DNA of 64,000 nucleotides from Paenibacillus sp. MBLB1832 (GTDB lineage Bacteria; Bacillota; Bacilli; Paenibacillales; NBRC-103111), in assembly GCF_032271945.1 (NCBI RefSeq), contig NZ_CP130319.1, positions 1,043,501 through 1,107,500 on the forward strand, given 5' to 3'. Position 1 is the stretch's first letter. Each line of letters starts with the position of its first letter. The translations under genes and the position numbers were made by a program. The notes under the pieces were generated by a model. The model was given only the letters and a program-made list of their open reading frames with translations. It had not been told where the DNA came from and did not search any database. Positions 52,883 through 62,327 of the stretch are shown piece by piece.

Positions 52883-54175
52883 ATGAGTCAGGGGTATCGC
52901 CTGTTTCAGCAGCAATCAACCAAGCTGCAATTATCACCGCAATTGCGTCAAGCGATTACACTTCTTCAGCTTTCTACACCTGACATGCTGCAAGCCATTC
53001 AGCAAGAAGTAGAGGGAAATCCCCTATTAGAATACGAGAAGGGGTATGGAAGAACGGCAGAAGCAGAGTTCAATCCCCACTATAACGTGGTTTCGAACAA
53101 GATGACGCTGGAGCGGCATTTGAAAGAGCAGCTTCTTTTTACTCCCGAATTATCAGTGGACGTTCGCCGCATCCTTAGTTTTCTGATCGGCAATCTGGAC
53201 GCGAATGGTTACCTAACTATATCCATGCCTGACGCTGCCAATTACTTGCGTGTCACGCAAGCTGGTTGCGAAGAGGCGCTTCGTGTTTTACAAGGACTCG
53301 AACCCGCAGGCATTGGGGCACGCAATTTACAAGAATGCCTGCTGTTGCAAATTCAGCGAACCACATCCAGCGAAGGCGGCTCCCTCATGGAGGAGCTCGT
53401 CCGCCACCATTTGCCAGACATCAGCCGTAATCGGTTAACAGCCGTATCTGTAAAGCTGCAGGTTCCTTTGTCAGAGCTGCAGGCAGCCGTCATGGATATC
53501 AAAAGGTTAAATCCACGGCCAGCTGCCAGCTACCATACGGAAACCGTGCCTTATATCCTGCCTGAAGTCGTGTTCGTCAAACAGGGCGATCGCTATGCGG
53601 CCTATACCTATGAGGCGGCTTGGCCACGATTAACCTTGAATACCACGTATGAGCGGATGGCACGCGAGAGGAATGGCAGCGCAGAGGCGACGACATTTGT
53701 GCAGAGTAAACTATATGCAGCCCGCTTTTTTCTGCGAAGCCTAGAGCAGCGCCGCCAAACCATTTTGCGTGTCGCGCAATGCATGGCGGAGGAGCAACAT
53801 GAATTCTTCATGAAGGGAGCAGCCAGTCAAAAGCCGATGACCCTGAAGATCATCGCCGATCAGCTTGGCCTGCATGAATCAACGGTAAGCCGTGCTACCT
53901 CAGGAAAGTACGCCCAGACGCCATGGGGCATCCGTGAGCTGAAGTCGTTTTTCTCTTCAAGCTTATCAACCGAACAGGGAGACGCAGCCTCGTCGGCAGC
54001 GGTGAAGGCACTGCTTAAAACATGGATCGGGAAAGAGAAGCACGATCAGCCATATTCGGATCAGAAACTAGCTGATCTGCTCGCACAATCGGGCATTTCC
54101 ATCTCAAGAAGAACGGTAGCCAAATACCGAGAAGAGCTGCGAATTCCTTCTTCCCAACTCAGGAAACGCATATAG
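52883..54175 (+). CDS. rpoN: RNA polymerase sigma-54 factor
   Basis: About 430 aa. Region I is glutamine- and leucine-rich (FQQQSTKLQLSPQLRQAITLLQLSTPDMLQAIQQEVEGNPLLEYE). A core-binding region follows (LEPAGIGARNLQECLLLQI; MTLKIIADQLGLHESTVSRATSGKYAQTPWGIRELKSFFSS). The RpoN box near the C-terminus reads SRRTVAKYRE (residues ~408-417) with Ser in place of the usual Ala. ATG 52883 is nine bases after AAAGGA; ATG 52874 is too close to it. It directs polymerase to -24/-12 promoters and needs an enhancer-binding ATPase, none of which is in the window. It abuts the lysine cluster that has such promoters. Confidence 0.95.
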   Translation: MSQGYRLFQQQSTKLQLSPQLRQAITLLQLSTPDMLQAIQQEVEGNPLLEYEKGYGRTAEAEFNPHYNVVSNKMTLERHLKEQLLFTPELSVDVRRILSFLIGNLDANGYLTISMPDAANYLRVTQAGCEEALRVLQGLEPAGIGARNLQECLLLQIQRTTSSEGGSLMEELVRHHLPDISRNRLTAVSVKLQVPLSELQAAVMDIKRLNPRPAASYHTETVPYILPEVVFVKQGDRYAAYTYEAAWPRLTLNTTYERMARERNGSAEATTFVQSKLYAARFFLRSLEQRRQTILRVAQCMAEEQHEFFMKGAASQKPMTLKIIADQLGLHESTVSRATSGKYAQTPWGIRELKSFFSSSLSTEQGDAASSAAVKALLKTWIGKEKHDQPYSDQKLADLLAQSGISISRRTVAKYREELRIPSSQLRKRI

Positions 54176-54187
54176 TAACAATAGGGA

Positions 54188-55075
54188 CTAAGGATGCCTT
54201 AAGTCTTTGGCCCATAAATTCATATCCTCAAACTTATCATAGATGTCGCAGTTTTTCGTGAGCCGGCCATAGTAGTCATAATTCATCTGATAGAAGGCTG
54301 CATTCATCCCGAACGATAGCGCTCTGGACAGCGAGTATGCGCAAGTGATCCCTCTAGAAAGCAACTCATCTTCCAAAGCATGCAGCAACAGGCGCATCAA
54401 ACCGCGATTGCGATACGTGGGCAGTGTCGCACAGTCCGTCATCTCTGCATTTGCATACGTCGCATTCATTTCCGCGGAGGCAGCGCTGATCAAGTGCTTT
54501 TTCGGCTCACTAGCCTCAATCACTTCCACCAAATAATAAATCGTTCCTTCTTCCATGGTGTGCGCCACATAAGCTGAATCGTTCATCGGAGTCGGATACG
54601 TTTGAAACGTCTGACGATACAGCTCGGATAAAGATTCGGCATCCGAACTTCCCGCCATACGCAGCAGGAGACCTTCTGGCACCTCAGGCCGCTCCGGTTT
54701 GCGAGGGAGCGCCAACACTTGCCTCATTAATTGATCTTCCTCCAGCCAATAGTCGCTGTTTCTCCGCACCAAATCAAAATATACCGCCATGCAAAAGGCA
54801 TCCTGGCCTCGGAAATACCCTTTATAGATGCCCTCTAACATGCACCCTTTCGCTAACAAAATCCGCCAATCTTCTTCTCGTGCCTTAAAGAACACTTTGG
54901 TCAACCCATGGTGTGCGGCCAGCTGCGTAACCCGTTCATATAGACAGTCCATCGTACCCTGGTAGCGGTAGTCTTCGACTCGCAGCCGTTTATTCGTGAA
55001 ATCGAGGCAAAAGCTAACGGAATAATTGCTGCCGTTCTCGGTCATGTTCGTAGATCCCCGCAGCTCATTAGACAT
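54188..55075 (-). CDS. ablB: Beta-lysine N6-acetyltransferase (AblB/YodP family)
   Basis: About 295 aa. The N-terminal ~130 residues are the AblB-specific part (YSVSFCLDFTNKRLRVEDYRYQG, KVFFKAREEDWRILLAKGCMLEGIYKGYFRGQDAFCMAVYFDLVRR). The C-terminal half is a GNAT domain (LRMAGSSDAESLSELYRQTF, AEMTDCATLPTYRNRGLMRLLLHALEDEL). It acetylates the terminal amino group of beta-lysine made by KamA. ATG 55075 has GGGGGA six to seven bases upstream; ATG 55081 overlaps that site. Convergent with rpoN, divergent from yokU. In methanogens the product is an osmolyte; with the neighbouring catabolic genes it is more likely an intermediate here. Confidence 0.88.
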   Translation of the reverse strand: MSNELRGSTNMTENGSNYSVSFCLDFTNKRLRVEDYRYQGTMDCLYERVTQLAAHHGLTKVFFKAREEDWRILLAKGCMLEGIYKGYFRGQDAFCMAVYFDLVRRNSDYWLEEDQLMRQVLALPRKPERPEVPEGLLLRMAGSSDAESLSELYRQTFQTYPTPMNDSAYVAHTMEEGTIYYLVEVIEASEPKKHLISAASAEMNATYANAEMTDCATLPTYRNRGLMRLLLHALEDELLSRGITCAYSLSRALSFGMNAAFYQMNYDYYGRLTKNCDIYDKFEDMNLWAKDLRHP

Positions 55076-55151
55076 GTACATTCCCCCTTCTTCCTACCAA
55101 CGATATATGCAGAAAATCTTCAAGTGAGAATCATTTCGGCGAGCACAAAAG

Positions 55152-55168
55152 TTGGCATTTATTTTACG
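55152..55168 (+). promoter_or_regulatory. Candidate sigma-54 (-24/-12) promoter of the lysine operon
   Basis: TTGGCAT-TTATT-TTACG aligns with the consensus TTGGCAY-N5-TTGCA with correct spacing: the -24 element is perfect, the -12 element has A in place of G and a changed last base. It lies 26 bp before the yokU start. The better promoter at kamA and adjacent rpoN make it more credible. Confidence 0.5.
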
Positions 55169-55193
55169 ACCATAATAGGAGGAGGTGATCCAT

Positions 55194-55457
55194 TTGACAT
55201 GTCCATGGTGTGAGAATCCTAATGTGCAAGAAAGTGTGAAAGATTGTTACTGGATCATGCCTGACGGAAAGAGGGCTGTTCAAATTAAGGATGTACCCGC
55301 TATAGCCTGCCCGTCCTGTGGCTTATTCGTCACGGAGGCGACATCACAAAATATCGATGATCGGCTGTATTGGAACGATGTGACGGCATTGGGACCTGCA
55401 TTTACTTATGAGGAGCTGTTGAAAGCTCCGCGATTAAAGAATTGGTTTTTGAAATAA
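55194..55457 (+). CDS. yokU: YokU family small zinc-finger-like protein
   Basis: An 87-aa protein with two CxxC pairs (TCPWCENPN at the N-terminus and ACPSCGLFV at about residues 40-48), which probably bind one zinc ion. The middle VQESVKDCYWIMPDGKRAVQIKDVPA and the end YEELLKAPRLKNWFLK match YokU proteins encoded beside kamA in Bacillus. Start: TTG 55194 is eight bases after AGGAGG; GTG 55185 lies inside that site. First gene of the lysine operon. Molecular role unknown. Confidence 0.78.
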   Translation: MTCPWCENPNVQESVKDCYWIMPDGKRAVQIKDVPAIACPSCGLFVTEATSQNIDDRLYWNDVTALGPAFTYEELLKAPRLKNWFLK

Positions 55458-55472
55458 TAGCGGAGGTGGCCT

Positions 55473-56825
55473 ATGAAGCGGGAGCATTTGATCAAACCAG
55501 TGTTAGGTCAACCCTATGCGATAATCCGCAGCGGCAAAGGTGTTTTTTTGTACGATGATCAGGGGAAAACGTATCTGGACGCTTCATCAGGCGCAATCAC
55601 AGCTGGGATTGGACACGGCGTGCAAGAGGTTATCGATGCCATGGCGGAGCAGGCTGGCAAGGTTTCCTTCGTGTACCGTTCCCAATTTACGAGCGAACCA
55701 GCAGAGGAGCTGGCGAAAAAGCTGAGTGATCTAACGCCAGGCCAGGATTACTGGTCATTTTTCGTAAACAGCGGGTCGGAAGCAACGGAAACCGCGATGA
55801 AAATTGCGATCCAACATTGGCAAGAAAGGGGTCTCCCCAGTAAAAATAAAGTGATTTCCCGGCGCATGAGCTATCATGGCATCACGATGGGGGCGTTATC
55901 CATGTCTGGCCATGCGCTTCGGCGGAGGAGGTTTATTTCGCTATTGGCGGATTACCCCGTTGTAGAGCCTCCTTACTGCTATCGTTGTCCGCTGCAAAAA
56001 ACGTATCCGACCTGCCAAATCGCTTGTGCAGACGATCTGGCAGCAGCGATACAGCGCATCGGTGCTGAGCATATTGCTGCCTTTATTGCAGAGCCGATCG
56101 TGGGTGCCGCAGGCGGTGCCATTACCCCGCCAGACGATTACTACAAGAAAATCAAAACCATATGTGAACTGAACAATATCTTGTTCATCGCCGATGAAGT
56201 CATGACGGGGATCGGCCGCACAGGCAAGATGTTCGCGATGGAACACTATGGTGTCGAGCCTGATCTCATCGCGCTAGGGAAAGGGATGAGCGCTGGCTAT
56301 ACGCCAATCGCAGCCACCATGGTGAAGGATCATGTCATGGCGCCTATTTTGCAAGGCTCACGAAGCGTCATGTCGGGGCATACGTTCAGCGCGAATCCGC
56401 AGTCGGCGGCGGTTGCGCTCGCGGTGATTCGCTATATCGAGGGGCACCATCTCGTACATGCTGCGCATACCCGAGGCAGCTACTTGATTGCAAAGCTGCA
56501 GACGATGGCAGTCGGCATTCCGATCATTGGCGATGTCAGGGGGAAAGGGTTGCTGCTAGCCATCGAGTTCATCCAAGACCGAGTGAGTAAACAACTTTTC
56601 CCGCCTGAAGCAGCGATCACGACACGCATCATCGATGCGGCGTTCCATAAAGGGCTACTCATGTATCCAGCCGCAGGAGCCATTGACGGAGCAGGTGACG
56701 CTATCCTTGTAGCGCCGCCACTGGTGATCACAGAAGCCGAGATCGACCTGCTCGTTCAATTATTAGAAGAATCGATTCGGCAGGTGATGGTAGAAATCAC
56801 CGATTCGGAAACGGAGATGATCTAA
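55473..56825 (+). CDS. yodT: Class III aminotransferase, YodT-like (probable N6-acetyl-beta-lysine transaminase)
   Basis: A 450-aa PLP enzyme with FVNSGSEATETAMKIAIQH (cofactor phosphate region), IADEVMTGIGRTGKMFAMEHYGVEPDLIALGKGMSAGYTPIAA, with Asp in DEV contacting PLP and Lys270 as Schiff-base lysine. It lies 15 bp after yokU and its stop overlaps the next start (TAATGG region). The order aminotransferase, CoA-transferase A, B, deacetylase parallels yodTSRQ of B. subtilis next to kamA. The likely step is removal of the beta-amino group from acetyl-beta-lysine to give 3-oxo-6-acetamidohexanoate. The specific substrate is inferred. Confidence 0.82.
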   Translation: MKREHLIKPVLGQPYAIIRSGKGVFLYDDQGKTYLDASSGAITAGIGHGVQEVIDAMAEQAGKVSFVYRSQFTSEPAEELAKKLSDLTPGQDYWSFFVNSGSEATETAMKIAIQHWQERGLPSKNKVISRRMSYHGITMGALSMSGHALRRRRFISLLADYPVVEPPYCYRCPLQKTYPTCQIACADDLAAAIQRIGAEHIAAFIAEPIVGAAGGAITPPDDYYKKIKTICELNNILFIADEVMTGIGRTGKMFAMEHYGVEPDLIALGKGMSAGYTPIAATMVKDHVMAPILQGSRSVMSGHTFSANPQSAAVALAVIRYIEGHHLVHAAHTRGSYLIAKLQTMAVGIPIIGDVRGKGLLLAIEFIQDRVSKQLFPPEAAITTRIIDAAFHKGLLMYPAAGAIDGAGDAILVAPPLVITEAEIDLLVQLLEESIRQVMVEITDSETEMI

Positions 56826-57535
56826 TGGGAGCGCAGGCGCCTAGCAAGGTGAAATCGTTAGGGGATGCACTTGAGGTCATTCACGACGGCTGTACGTTGA
56901 TGTTTGGTGGTTTTGGAGGCATCGGTACACCGCCAACACTCGTAGAGGGCTTAATGGCCAAAGGCGTAAAGGATCTGACCCTGATCGGCAATGACACGGG
57001 TTTTCCTCATATCGGTATTGGGCAATTGGTTACAGCAGGGCGGGTGAAGAAAGTAATCACTTCCCATATTGGCTCCAACCCTAATGCAGGAAAGATGATG
57101 GAGGCTGGCTCCATGGAAGTCATCTTCTTTCCCCAAGGCACACTTTGCGAGAAAATTCGTGCGGGCGGAGTTGGTCTTGGCGGCATTTTAGTTGATGTAG
57201 GAGTTGGAACGATGATGGAGCAGGGGCGGGAAGCGGTTCGAATCGGAGGCAAAATGTACTTAGTTGAGCCCGCCTTGACGGCTGAAGTGGCGATTGTTCA
57301 TGCCCGCAAGGCTGACCCTTATGGCAATCTGGTTTACGATAAAAGCGGCAGAAATCTCAATCCGCTCGTGGCGATGGCTGGGCAATTCACGATTGCCGAG
57401 GTTGATGAAATTGTTCCGCTCGGTGAGCTGGACGAGGAAAGTATCATAACGCCTGGCATTTTCGTTGACATGGTGATTCCGAGCAAAGGGGTGACGTGGC
57501 AATGGGTATGGGAGAAGAAACCCGTGATCGAATAG
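56825..57535 (+). CDS. yodS: CoA transferase subunit A, YodS-like
   Basis: A 236-aa subunit of a 3-oxoacid CoA-transferase (class I). The glycine-rich IHDGCTLMFGGFGGIGTPPTLVEGL near the N-terminus is the family signature; SHIGSNPNAGKMMEAGSMEVIFFPQGTLCEKIRAGG and the end VTWQWVWEKKP fit too. ATG 56825 shares bases with the upstream stop. With subunit B it should activate 3-oxo-6-acetamidohexanoate (or a related oxo acid) to its CoA ester. Confidence 0.87.
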   Translation: MGAQAPSKVKSLGDALEVIHDGCTLMFGGFGGIGTPPTLVEGLMAKGVKDLTLIGNDTGFPHIGIGQLVTAGRVKKVITSHIGSNPNAGKMMEAGSMEVIFFPQGTLCEKIRAGGVGLGGILVDVGVGTMMEQGREAVRIGGKMYLVEPALTAEVAIVHARKADPYGNLVYDKSGRNLNPLVAMAGQFTIAEVDEIVPLGELDEESIITPGIFVDMVIPSKGVTWQWVWEKKPVIE

Positions 57536-58164
57536 CGAAGCGAGCCGCTCAAGAACTGCGAAACGGGATGGCTGTTAATTTGGGCATCGGGATTCCGACG
57601 CTGGTTGCGGATCATGTGCCATCGGATGTTTATGTTACTTTCCACGCTGAAAATGGCATTCTGGGAGCGGGTGGGGCTCCAGCACAAGGCGAAGAAGATG
57701 CCTTTCTGTGCAATGCTGGCGGCTATCCTGTCACGACGGTTGAGGGGGCCTCCTATTGTGACAGTGCGATCGCTTTTGCGATGATCCGAAGAGGACGCAT
57801 CGACATTTCCATTCTGGGCGCGTTGGAGGTGAGCGAGCGGGGGGATTTGGCGAACTGGATCGTGCCAGGCAAGCGAGTAGCAGGGATTGGCGGGGCGATG
57901 GAGCTTGCGCAGAAAGCCAAGAAAGTCATTGCGCTCATGAACCACGTCAATAAGCTCGGTGAATCGAAAATCCGCAAGGTATGCGAATTGCCTTTAACAG
58001 CACAAGCTTGCGTCTCCCTCATCATTACGGAAATGGCGGTCATGGAAGTGACGGAGCAGGGCCTTTTATTAAAAGAAGTCATGTGCCCGTATACCGTGGA
58101 GGACGTCATTCATTACACCGAAGCGCCATTGCTCATCTCGGATGACCTTATCTATATTCCTTAA
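57502..58164 (+). CDS. yodR: CoA transferase subunit B, YodR-like
   Basis: About 220 aa. The family motif GMAVNLGIGIPTLVADHV and catalytic-glutamate segment VTFHAENGILGAGGAP (Glu attacks the CoA thioester) are present. GGAMELAQKAKKVIALMNHV follows. Start chosen at ATG 57502 (about ten bases after AAAGGGG), overlapping yodS by 34 bp; ATG 57508 is also possible. Together with YodS it forms the heteromeric transferase. Confidence 0.87.
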   Translation: MGMGEETRDRIAKRAAQELRNGMAVNLGIGIPTLVADHVPSDVYVTFHAENGILGAGGAPAQGEEDAFLCNAGGYPVTTVEGASYCDSAIAFAMIRRGRIDISILGALEVSERGDLANWIVPGKRVAGIGGAMELAQKAKKVIALMNHVNKLGESKIRKVCELPLTAQACVSLIITEMAVMEVTEQGLLLKEVMCPYTVEDVIHYTEAPLLISDDLIYIP

Positions 58165-58198
58165 TTCGGAATCGTTGACTGGAAGGGAGTTGAGCATC

Positions 58199-59512
58199 GT
58201 GGCACATCGTGAGTTGGATCTTCAAATGCGTATTCATGCTTGGCTCGAGCAGAATCGGAAGGAGGGTATTTCACTCCTTCAAAAAATGGTAAAAACATCC
58301 AGTCTGCAAGGGCATGAACAGGATGTTCAGCTTCTTGTCTCGGGCAAATTGCAAGCCATGGGTCTGGATGTTGATATGTGGGAGCCAGATGGTGAGGAGC
58401 TGAAGCATCATCCGTATTTTTGTTCACCGCGAAGCCGTTTCACAGGAAGCCCAAACCTCGTTGCTGTTATGAAAGGAAGCGGGGGCGGACGATCGCTGCT
58501 GCTGAACGGCCATGTTGACGTTGTACCCCCTGGCGATCGTGCGCAGTGGCAATCGGATCCTTTTAGCGGCGAAATCCTTGATGGGAAGTTGTATGGCCGC
58601 GGCTCGACCGATATGAAAGGCGGTAATGCAGCGCTCCTGCTCGCGATGGAAGCCGTGCAAAGTCTGGGTATTTGTTTGCAAGGCGACGTCATTTTCCAAA
58701 GTGTCATCGAAGAAGAAAGCGGCGGAGCGGGCACCTTGGCTGCGATCGTCCGTGGGTATCGAGCCGATGCAGCGCTCATCCCAGAGCCAACGAATATGCG
58801 TATTTTTCCGAAGCAGCAGGGCTCGATGTGGTTTCGGATTGAGGTGAAGGGGCTCGCCGCCCATGGCGGGACAAGGTACGAAGGCGTTAGCGCTATTGAG
58901 AAAAGCATCATCGTGATTCATCATATCCTCGCGCTTGAATCTCAGCGAAATACTCAGATTTGCGACCCGTTGTATACGGGCAATCCGATTCCAATACCGA
59001 TAAATATGGGTGTGATTAAAGGGGGAAACTGGCCGTCTTCCGTACCTGATACCGTCACGCTCGAGGGGCGTATGGGTGTGGCTCCCGAGGAAAAGCTGGA
59101 GGAAGCTCAGCAGGAAATGGCGAGTTGGCTGGCGAGGTTGCCCGAGAAGGATCCGTGGTTTGCAGCGCATCCTCCGGAGCTGACATGGTTTGGCGCTAGA
59201 TGGGTGCCAGGGAGTGTGGACCCCGCGCACCCTTTCATGGAAGTACTTAAGGAGCAGTACGAAGCTGTCAAAGGGGAAGCGCCTCTTATAGAAGCTTCAC
59301 CATGGGGGACCGATGGCGGCTTGTTAACGCAGCTAGGAGAAACGCCGTGCATCGTGTTCGGCCCAGGCATTACGGGGGTAGCTCACTATCCCAATGAGCA
59401 TATTGGTTTGGATGATGTGTTTCAAGCTGCGGAGATCATCGCCCTGACGATCATACGTTGGTGCGGTATAGATGGAGGTGGCATGCCCGATGGAAGTACA
59501 ACCGAATCGTAA
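58199..59512 (+). CDS. yodQ: M20 family deacetylase, YodQ-like (ArgE/DapE group)
   Basis: About 437 aa. Metal-binding motifs: NGHVDVVPPG (first His), GRGSTDMKGGNAA (bridging Asp), VIEEESGGAGT (catalytic Glu and metal Glu), and a C-terminal GITGVAHYPNEHI (last His). The lid/dimerisation domain is between. GTG 58199 has GGGAG nine bases upstream; earlier in-frame starts lie in yodR. In this pathway the fitting reaction is removal of the acetyl group from 4-acetamidobutyrate (or its CoA ester), giving GABA. That substrate is inferred from context. Confidence 0.85.
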   Translation: MAHRELDLQMRIHAWLEQNRKEGISLLQKMVKTSSLQGHEQDVQLLVSGKLQAMGLDVDMWEPDGEELKHHPYFCSPRSRFTGSPNLVAVMKGSGGGRSLLLNGHVDVVPPGDRAQWQSDPFSGEILDGKLYGRGSTDMKGGNAALLLAMEAVQSLGICLQGDVIFQSVIEEESGGAGTLAAIVRGYRADAALIPEPTNMRIFPKQQGSMWFRIEVKGLAAHGGTRYEGVSAIEKSIIVIHHILALESQRNTQICDPLYTGNPIPIPINMGVIKGGNWPSSVPDTVTLEGRMGVAPEEKLEEAQQEMASWLARLPEKDPWFAAHPPELTWFGARWVPGSVDPAHPFMEVLKEQYEAVKGEAPLIEASPWGTDGGLLTQLGETPCIVFGPGITGVAHYPNEHIGLDDVFQAAEIIALTIIRWCGIDGGGMPDGSTTES

Positions 59513-60848
59513 GGCATCGATTAAGATGCAGACTGAATTGCCGGGCCCGCAGGCCCGGCAATTGTTGGAGCGGCGGTTGGCGAGTGTACCGCGAGGTCCT
59601 TTTAATACCATGCCAACCTTCGCGGCAAAAGGGGAGGGAGCACTGCTTACCGATGTCGACGGTAACGTCTTTATCGATTTTGCCGGTGCCATCGGCACGT
59701 TAAACGTCGGACACTGTCCGCCTCGGGTGGTCGATGCGCTGAAAGCGCAACTAGAGCTGTATCTTCATCCGAGTTTCCATGTGATGATGTATGAGCCGTA
59801 CGTTGCCTTGGCAGAAAAGCTAAACGCATTAACGCCAGGCGATTATCCGAAGAAGACGTTCTTCTTGAGCAGTGGGGCGGAAGCGGTGGAAAATGCGGTG
59901 AAAATTGCCCGAAAATATACGGGCCGCAGAGCCATCATTTCGTTTGAGCGCGGCTTTCATGGCAGGACGTTTATGGCCATGTCGTTGACGAGTAAGGTCA
60001 AGCCGTATAAGAACGGCTTTGGACCTTTTGCGCCGGATACGTACAAAATGCCCTACCCCTACTACTACCGCGCCCCGAATGGCATGACGCAGGATGAAGT
60101 GGATGATCAAATATTACGCAAATTTGAAGATTTCTTTCTCTCCGAGGTGCCAGGCGACGAGGTCGCAGCGGTAATCATGGAGCCTGTCCAAGGGGAAGGC
60201 GGCTTCGTGATTGCGTCAACCCGTTTTATTCAGGGGGTTAAAACGATTTGCGAGAAGTATGGCATCATATTTATAGCCGACGAGGTGCAAACCGGATTTG
60301 GCCGCACGGGAAGTCTATTCGCCATGACCCATCATGGCGTGGTGCCCGACTTGATGACCATGTCGAAGTCGATTGCCGCTGGGCTTCCCATCAGCGCGGT
60401 AACAGGCCGCGCGGACATTATGGATGCGCCTGGCATTGGAGAAATCGGCGGCACCTATGGCGGCAGCCCGCTAGGCTGTGTGGCGGCGCTCGAGGTGATT
60501 GCTATGCTGGAAGAGGAGCGGCTGCCAGAGCGCGCCATCGCCATTGGGACTGCTGTGGGCCAGCGATTTACTCAGCTGCAGCAGGAGTTGCCCTGCATTG
60601 GCGACTTGCGCGGCATCGGCGCGATGTGCGCGATCGAGCTCGTGAAAGATCCGATCTCTAAGGATCCAGACAAAGAATTGACGAGCCGCATCTTGCAGGA
60701 AGCGCATAAACGAGGTTTAATCGTGATGAGTGCTGGCATTTACGGGAACGTCATCCGCATACTCTGCCCGCTTGTCATTACAGATGAACAGCTTGCCGAA
60801 GGATTAGATGTATTGGAGCAGGCTTTTCGAATATGGGGGACACCATGA
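59490..60848 (+). CDS. gabT: 4-aminobutyrate-type aminotransferase
   Basis: About 452 aa, class III PLP aminotransferase: FLSSGAEAVENAVKIARKYTGRRAIISFERGFHGRT, EPVQGEGGFVIASTRFIQ, IADEVQTGFGRTGSLFAMTHHGVVPDLMTMSKSIAAGLPISAV with Lys293 as Schiff-base lysine. The motifs match bacterial GABA aminotransferases more than ornithine enzymes. ATG 59490 overlaps the deacetylase gene by 23 bp and follows GGAGG by eleven bases. It is next to an aldehyde dehydrogenase, so GABA to succinate semialdehyde is the likely reaction. Confidence 0.82.
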   Translation: MEVQPNRKASIKMQTELPGPQARQLLERRLASVPRGPFNTMPTFAAKGEGALLTDVDGNVFIDFAGAIGTLNVGHCPPRVVDALKAQLELYLHPSFHVMMYEPYVALAEKLNALTPGDYPKKTFFLSSGAEAVENAVKIARKYTGRRAIISFERGFHGRTFMAMSLTSKVKPYKNGFGPFAPDTYKMPYPYYYRAPNGMTQDEVDDQILRKFEDFFLSEVPGDEVAAVIMEPVQGEGGFVIASTRFIQGVKTICEKYGIIFIADEVQTGFGRTGSLFAMTHHGVVPDLMTMSKSIAAGLPISAVTGRADIMDAPGIGEIGGTYGGSPLGCVAALEVIAMLEEERLPERAIAIGTAVGQRFTQLQQELPCIGDLRGIGAMCAIELVKDPISKDPDKELTSRILQEAHKRGLIVMSAGIYGNVIRILCPLVITDEQLAEGLDVLEQAFRIWGTP

Positions 60849-62263
60849 AAAAGCATTTATTTATCGGGGGCCAATGGGTCGAAGCGAAAGACTATCGCCC
60901 CTTATACTCGCCTTATAGCGGCGAACATATTGCAGATATCGCTTATGCAAATGAAGATGAAGTGCAGCAGGCGCTGGCCGCAGCTGAGCAGGCGAGGCCG
61001 CTCATGGCGCAGATGCCTGCTCATGGGCGGGCCGCAATTCTAGAGCGGCTTGCTTCGCTGATCCGCGAAAATGCAGATGCTTGCGCACGGCTGCTCGCGC
61101 TTGAAGCAGCAAAGCCGATTGCAACAGCGAAGCTGGAGGTTGAGCGAACGATCGCAACCTACAAGTTTGCCGCTGAGGAAGCCAAGCGGATTCATGGCGA
61201 AACGATTCCGCTGGATGCCGCTCCAGGCGGGGAAGGGCGTATCGCTTACACGATCCGCCAACCGTTGGGCGTCGTGGCGGCTATCACGCCGTTCAACTTC
61301 CCGATGAACCTCGTTGCACATAAAGTAGGGCCAGCCCTCGCCGCAGGCAATACGATCGTTTTGAAGCCGGCGAGCCAAACCCCGCTGTCCGCCTACTTTC
61401 TGGCCCAGCTGCTGCAGCAGGCAGGATTGCCAGCGGGCGCACTCAACGTGGTCACAGGCAGCGGCAGCGTGATCGGCGATATCCTCGTGACGGATAGCCG
61501 AGTTAAAGCCGTCACCTTTACGGGCAGCCCCGAGGTCGGCATCGCCATCCGCGCGAAAGCTGGCTTGAAGAAAGTCATTCTGGAGCTAGGCTCCAATTCC
61601 GCACTGATTGTCGATCAGGGTGTTGATGTGGACGCGATGATTGCAAGAGCAGTGACTGGTGCCTTTTCCTACTCGGGCCAAGTCTGTATTTCGATTCAAC
61701 GCATATATGTCCATGAGCAAATCTTTGATGACTTTGTCCAGAAATTCGTCGCCAAGACGGAGAGCTTGCGCTTAGGGAATCCCATGGATCCCGTCACGGA
61801 TCTATCCGCGTGCATTTCTTCCCGCGATGCGCAGCGGGCGATGGATTGGATTGCCGAGGCGCAGAACAGCGGTGCAACGGTGGCGACAGGCAATCAACGT
61901 GAGGGAAATCTCGTCCATCCTACCGTACTGCTGCATGTGCAAGCCGCTTCCCGTGTATCCTGTCAGGAAGCGTTCGCACCTGTAGTTCTAATTAACCCGA
62001 TTGCCTCAATTGAAGAAGGCATACAGCTCGTCAACAACTCCAGATACGGGCTGCAAGCGGGCATTTACACCGAAAATATTCGAACCGCACTTACCGCCGC
62101 AGAAGCCCTAGAAGTTGGCGGTGTCATGATCAATGATATTCCGACCTTTCGCGTTGACCATATGCCGTACGGCGGCGTCAAAGACAGCGGCACAGGCCGC
62201 GAAGGCGTCAAATACGCCATCGAGGAACTAACCGAGCTGAAACTTGTCGTCTTCAAGAAATAA
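60845..62263 (+). CDS. gabD: Aldehyde dehydrogenase (probable succinate-semialdehyde dehydrogenase)
   Basis: About 472 aa, NAD(P)-dependent. FNFPMNLVAHKVGPALAAGNTIVLKPASQTPLSA binds cofactor, LELGSNSALIV holds Glu247, and YSGQVCIS holds the catalytic Cys281. ATG 60845 overlaps the gabT-type stop (ATGA) and has GGGGGA upstream, so it is translationally coupled. Completes GABA to succinate. Family members also include other semialdehyde and lactaldehyde dehydrogenases, so the substrate rests on the gabT neighbour. Confidence 0.8.
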   Translation: MKKHLFIGGQWVEAKDYRPLYSPYSGEHIADIAYANEDEVQQALAAAEQARPLMAQMPAHGRAAILERLASLIRENADACARLLALEAAKPIATAKLEVERTIATYKFAAEEAKRIHGETIPLDAAPGGEGRIAYTIRQPLGVVAAITPFNFPMNLVAHKVGPALAAGNTIVLKPASQTPLSAYFLAQLLQQAGLPAGALNVVTGSGSVIGDILVTDSRVKAVTFTGSPEVGIAIRAKAGLKKVILELGSNSALIVDQGVDVDAMIARAVTGAFSYSGQVCISIQRIYVHEQIFDDFVQKFVAKTESLRLGNPMDPVTDLSACISSRDAQRAMDWIAEAQNSGATVATGNQREGNLVHPTVLLHVQAASRVSCQEAFAPVVLINPIASIEEGIQLVNNSRYGLQAGIYTENIRTALTAAEALEVGGVMINDIPTFRVDHMPYGGVKDSGTGREGVKYAIEELTELKLVVFKK

Positions 62264-62327
62264 GGTTAACGAAACGAGTCCAACATTCCCTCACATCACG
62301 CACCATGTGTACCTTGATCGCGCGAAT

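Noticed and set aside
54188..55180. Sigma-54 promoter for ablB
   Set aside because: The best minus-strand candidate has CTGCA at -12 but GA in place of the essential GG at -24, so it is not listed.
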